From Glaciecola sp041380235 (GTDB taxonomy: Bacteria; Pseudomonadota; Gammaproteobacteria; Enterobacterales; Alteromonadaceae), in NCBI RefSeq assembly GCF_041380235.1, contig NZ_JBGIYY010000008.1, forward strand, positions 153,700 to 217,699: a stretch of DNA of 64,000 nt. Reading direction: 5' to 3'. Positions within the stretch are counted from its first letter, which is position 1; the number at the start of each line of letters is the position of its first letter. Under the pieces are notes generated by a model, which was given only the letters and a program-made list of their open reading frames with translations, ran no database searches and was not told the origin of the DNA. Position numbers and translations under genes: made by a program. Shown piece after piece: positions 61,947 through 64,000 of this stretch.

Positions 61947-63776
61947 ATGTGTGGAATCGTTGGCGCAGTAGCCGAACGTAATGTGGTGCAGATATTATTA
62001 GAGGGTTTACGCCGCTTAGAGTATCGCGGGTATGATTCGTCGGGCGTGGCGCTCATTCATAATGAGAGTCTAAACGTGACTCGTCGTGTTGGAAAAGTCA
62101 AAGAGCTAAGTGACGCGATAAACGATGTGAATGGTGTTGGCGCCACGGGCATTGCGCACACGCGCTGGGCCACGCATGGCGGCGTAACTGAAGCCAATGC
62201 ACATCCACATATCAGCGAAGACCGCTTTGCAGTGGTGCACAACGGCATCATTGAAAACCACAAAACCTTGCGCAGCGACTTAACTAGCAAAGGCTACGCG
62301 TTTAATTCTGACACAGATACCGAAACCATTGCCCATACCATAGCCGAACTCCGTAAAAATACCGATTCACTGTTACAAGCGGTATTGCAAGCAGTGCCAA
62401 CGTTTCATGGTGCTTACGGCACAGTCATTATTGATAAACATGACCCATCAACCATGGTAGTGGCTCGTTCGGGCTCACCGTTGGTGATTGGTTTAGGCAT
62501 TGGTGAGAACTTTATTGCCTCTGATCAAATGGCATTGTTGCCTGTTACCCGCCGCTTTATCTTTTTAGAAGAAGGTGATGTGGCTGAAATTACCCGCACT
62601 ACCGTGAAAATTATTGCGGCCGACGGACAAGAAGCTAAACGCGATATCGTGGAATCTAACGTCGAGCATGATGCGGGTGATAAAGCTGGCTATCGTCACT
62701 ACATGCTAAAAGAAATTTATGAGCAACCAGCGGTTATTCGTAATACTTTAGCTGGCCGAGTTAGTCCAGACGGTATTGCAGAAGATGTCTTTGGCGAAGG
62801 GTCTGAAGCAGTTTTTGCAAAAACCGAACATATTAAAATCATTGCCTGCGGCACCAGTTACCACTCAGGAATGACAGCCAAGTATTGGCTTGAAGCTTAT
62901 GCTGGAGTGTCGTGCGATGTCGAAATTGCCTCTGAGTTTAGATACCGTAAATCGGTAGTAAAACCTAATAGCTTGTTGATTACCATCTCTCAATCGGGTG
63001 AAACTGCCGATACTCTAGCGGCGCTTAAATTAGCTAAAGAAAGCGGTTATATGTCGAGCTTAGCTATTTGTAACGTAGATGGATCGTCATTAGTTCGTGA
63101 GTCATCACTATCGTTTATGACCAGAGCTGGTGCAGAAATAGGTGTGGCGTCTACCAAGGCATTCACAACGCAGCTAGCCGGATTTTTAATGTTAGTGCTG
63201 GCCATTGGTAAGCATAACAAGATGCCTGAAGAGCTGCAAAAAAGCATCTTACAGGCCTTAGCAGAGTTACCTAGCAAATTAGAAGAAACGCTGACTTTGG
63301 CGGACGAAATTGACCAGCTTGCAGAAGAGTTTTCAGATAAACACCACAGCTTATTTTTAGGCCGAGGCGACCAGTATCCTATCGCAATGGAAGGCGCACT
63401 GAAACTTAAAGAAATTTCCTACATTCACGCCGAAGCGTACGCTTCTGGCGAGCTCAAACACGGTCCATTAGCCTTAATTGATGCTGACATGCCAGTAATT
63501 GTCGTAGCGCCAAACAACGAGCTACTCGAAAAGCTTAAATCAAATGTTGAAGAAGTGCGCGCTCGTGGCGGTATCATGTATGTGTTTGCCGATAAAGACG
63601 CCCACTTCGAATCGGATGAAACCATGCGCGTAGTCAACGTACCGCACTGCATGGAATCGATAGCGCCAATTGTCTACACTATTCCGCTGCAGCTGCTGTC
63701 TTATTATGTTGCTTTAATCAAAGGTACAGATGTTGATCAGCCTAGGAATTTGGCGAAGAGTGTGACGGTGGAGTGA
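61947..63776 (+). CDS. glmS: Glutamine--fructose-6-phosphate aminotransferase
   Basis: A 609-residue enzyme that makes glucosamine-6-phosphate from fructose-6-phosphate and glutamine, upstream of GlmU in the pathway. N-terminal glutaminase with Cys2 (MCGIVGAVAE), the RRLEYRGYDSSGVAL block, two SIS isomerase domains (SGMTAKYWLEAYAGV, GASTKAF-like GVASTKAFTTQLAG), and the C-terminal QPRNLAKSVTVE. In operon with glmU, 19-bp gap. I see no glmS ribozyme, and the usual control in this group is by small RNAs. Confidence 0.95.
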   Translation: MCGIVGAVAERNVVQILLEGLRRLEYRGYDSSGVALIHNESLNVTRRVGKVKELSDAINDVNGVGATGIAHTRWATHGGVTEANAHPHISEDRFAVVHNGIIENHKTLRSDLTSKGYAFNSDTDTETIAHTIAELRKNTDSLLQAVLQAVPTFHGAYGTVIIDKHDPSTMVVARSGSPLVIGLGIGENFIASDQMALLPVTRRFIFLEEGDVAEITRTTVKIIAADGQEAKRDIVESNVEHDAGDKAGYRHYMLKEIYEQPAVIRNTLAGRVSPDGIAEDVFGEGSEAVFAKTEHIKIIACGTSYHSGMTAKYWLEAYAGVSCDVEIASEFRYRKSVVKPNSLLITISQSGETADTLAALKLAKESGYMSSLAICNVDGSSLVRESSLSFMTRAGAEIGVASTKAFTTQLAGFLMLVLAIGKHNKMPEELQKSILQALAELPSKLEETLTLADEIDQLAEEFSDKHHSLFLGRGDQYPIAMEGALKLKEISYIHAEAYASGELKHGPLALIDADMPVIVVAPNNELLEKLKSNVEEVRARGGIMYVFADKDAHFESDETMRVVNVPHCMESIAPIVYTIPLQLLSYYVALIKGTDVDQPRNLAKSVTVE

Positions 63777-63810
63777 TAGTTGGGGAAGTATGTTTTCTCT
63801 TTGTGCGAGT

Positions 63811-63870
63811 ATATTAATGTTTGAAACTGGATATTAATGTTTGAAACTAGACATTAAAGTTTGAAACTCA
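63811..63870. repeat. 20-bp tandem repeat downstream of glmS, three units
   Basis: ATATTAATGTTTGAAACTGG, then the same with AG in place of GG, then ACATTAAAGTTTGAAACTCA: exact 20-bp period from 63811 to 63870. It lies between the glmS stop (63776) and the terminator (63913-63940), within the likely 3' untranslated part of the transcript. Confidence 0.93.
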
Positions 63871-63912
63871 GACACACTAGCTTCTCGCATTTGCTCTTCG
63901 CTTCCTGTAATT

Positions 63913-63940
63913 AAAAAACGAACCTCTCGGTTCGTTTTTT
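63913..63940. terminator. Strong terminator, glmS end and possibly bidirectional
   Basis: A 12-bp perfect stem AAAAAACGAACC / GGTTCGTTTTTT with loop TCTC; A- and T-runs on both arms give termination in both directions. It is 136 bp beyond the glmS stop. Confidence 0.93.
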
Positions 63941-63960
63941 ATACGGCCTACAAATTAGGC

Positions 63961-64000
63961 TTAACTAATGTTAATTTGCACCCTAAAGGCACCACCCATT
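63961..64000 (-). CDS. Possible C-terminal tail of a minus-strand gene, cut by window edge
   Basis: On the minus strand a TAA stop at 63961-63963 ends the frame reading MGGAFRVQINIS, open to the window edge. The GGAFRVQI pattern would fit, for example, the last strand of a histidine kinase ATPase domain, but twelve residues cannot identify it. The bidirectional terminator just beyond the stop fits converging genes. Confidence 0.25.
   Translation of the reverse strand, partial: MGGAFRVQINIS

Noticed and set aside
1..64000. tRNA, rRNA and riboswitch genes
   Set aside because: I read the intergenic regions and found no cloverleaf or known riboswitch structure; a covariance-model scan would be decisive.

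Overview
The window reads as chromosomal DNA of a marine, Alteromonadales-like gammaproteobacterium. The evidence is FadD, SpeA, YbdG, GlmU and GlmS proteins that look gammaproteobacterial, a large TonB-dependent receptor locus with tryptophan-halogenase-like and SapC genes, an ovothiol synthase, and wax-ester/triacylglycerol and granule-coat genes. I see no rRNA, tRNA, CRISPR array, insertion sequence or prophage. The taxonomic call is an inference from gene content.

Bases 1-17,500 are a lipid and storage region. It has a 5'-cut fadD, two WS/DGAT acyltransferases, each beside a paralogous GWSLGG esterase (1675-3923 and 11190-14278), further alpha/beta hydrolases, an SDR, two phasins divergent from a TetR-type regulator, an FFLEELY-motif protein, a class I HMG-CoA reductase, an SRPBCC protein and a saccharopine-dehydrogenase-like reductase. 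No PHA synthase lies in the window. Within this region, 14592-15244 holds an easily missed cassette on the minus strand: a 70-residue microcin-like precursor with a double-glycine-type leader, then a 56-residue two-helix membrane protein that could be its immunity protein, then a short fragment resembling the start of a DUF3419/BtaA-type protein. A 30-residue single-helix membrane protein lies at 13268-13360.

Bases 17,570-30,170 are a surface uptake locus on the minus strand. A lipoprotein with Ig-like and three CBM-like repeats and a 993-residue TonB-dependent receptor come first, followed by an operon of halogenase-like, SapC, cupin/JmjC-like and second halogenase-like genes and a small unknown gene. 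No glycoside hydrolase is present, so the substrate is not defined by the window. Two operator-like palindromes sit upstream of the receptor gene.

Bases 30,300-39,900 carry an Old Yellow Enzyme, an AEC transporter with a YcxB-like gene, a methyltransferase, the YbdG mechanosensitive channel and a 1501-residue SNF2-family ATPase. Bases 39,997-52,850 carry an AsnB-type synthetase, a small lipoprotein, an unusual ADP-ribosylglycohydrolase-like protein, ovothiol synthase OvoA, a DnaJ-related protein, a beta-lactamase-fold hydrolase, a small lipoprotein, a lone FimT/GspH-type pilin, glyoxalase I, a MipA/OmpV protein, a MaoC-like protein and a receiver/degenerate-GGDEF protein.

Bases 53,092-63,776 are mostly core genes: speA, a GGDEF diguanylate cyclase, a second beta-lactamase-fold hydrolase, an alkylation-repair cluster (AdaA-AlkA fusion, Ogt, with an overlapping EamA transporter), then glmU-glmS for UDP-GlcNAc synthesis. 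After glmS come a 3 x 20 bp tandem repeat, a strong terminator and possibly the last codons of a minus-strand gene cut by the window edge.
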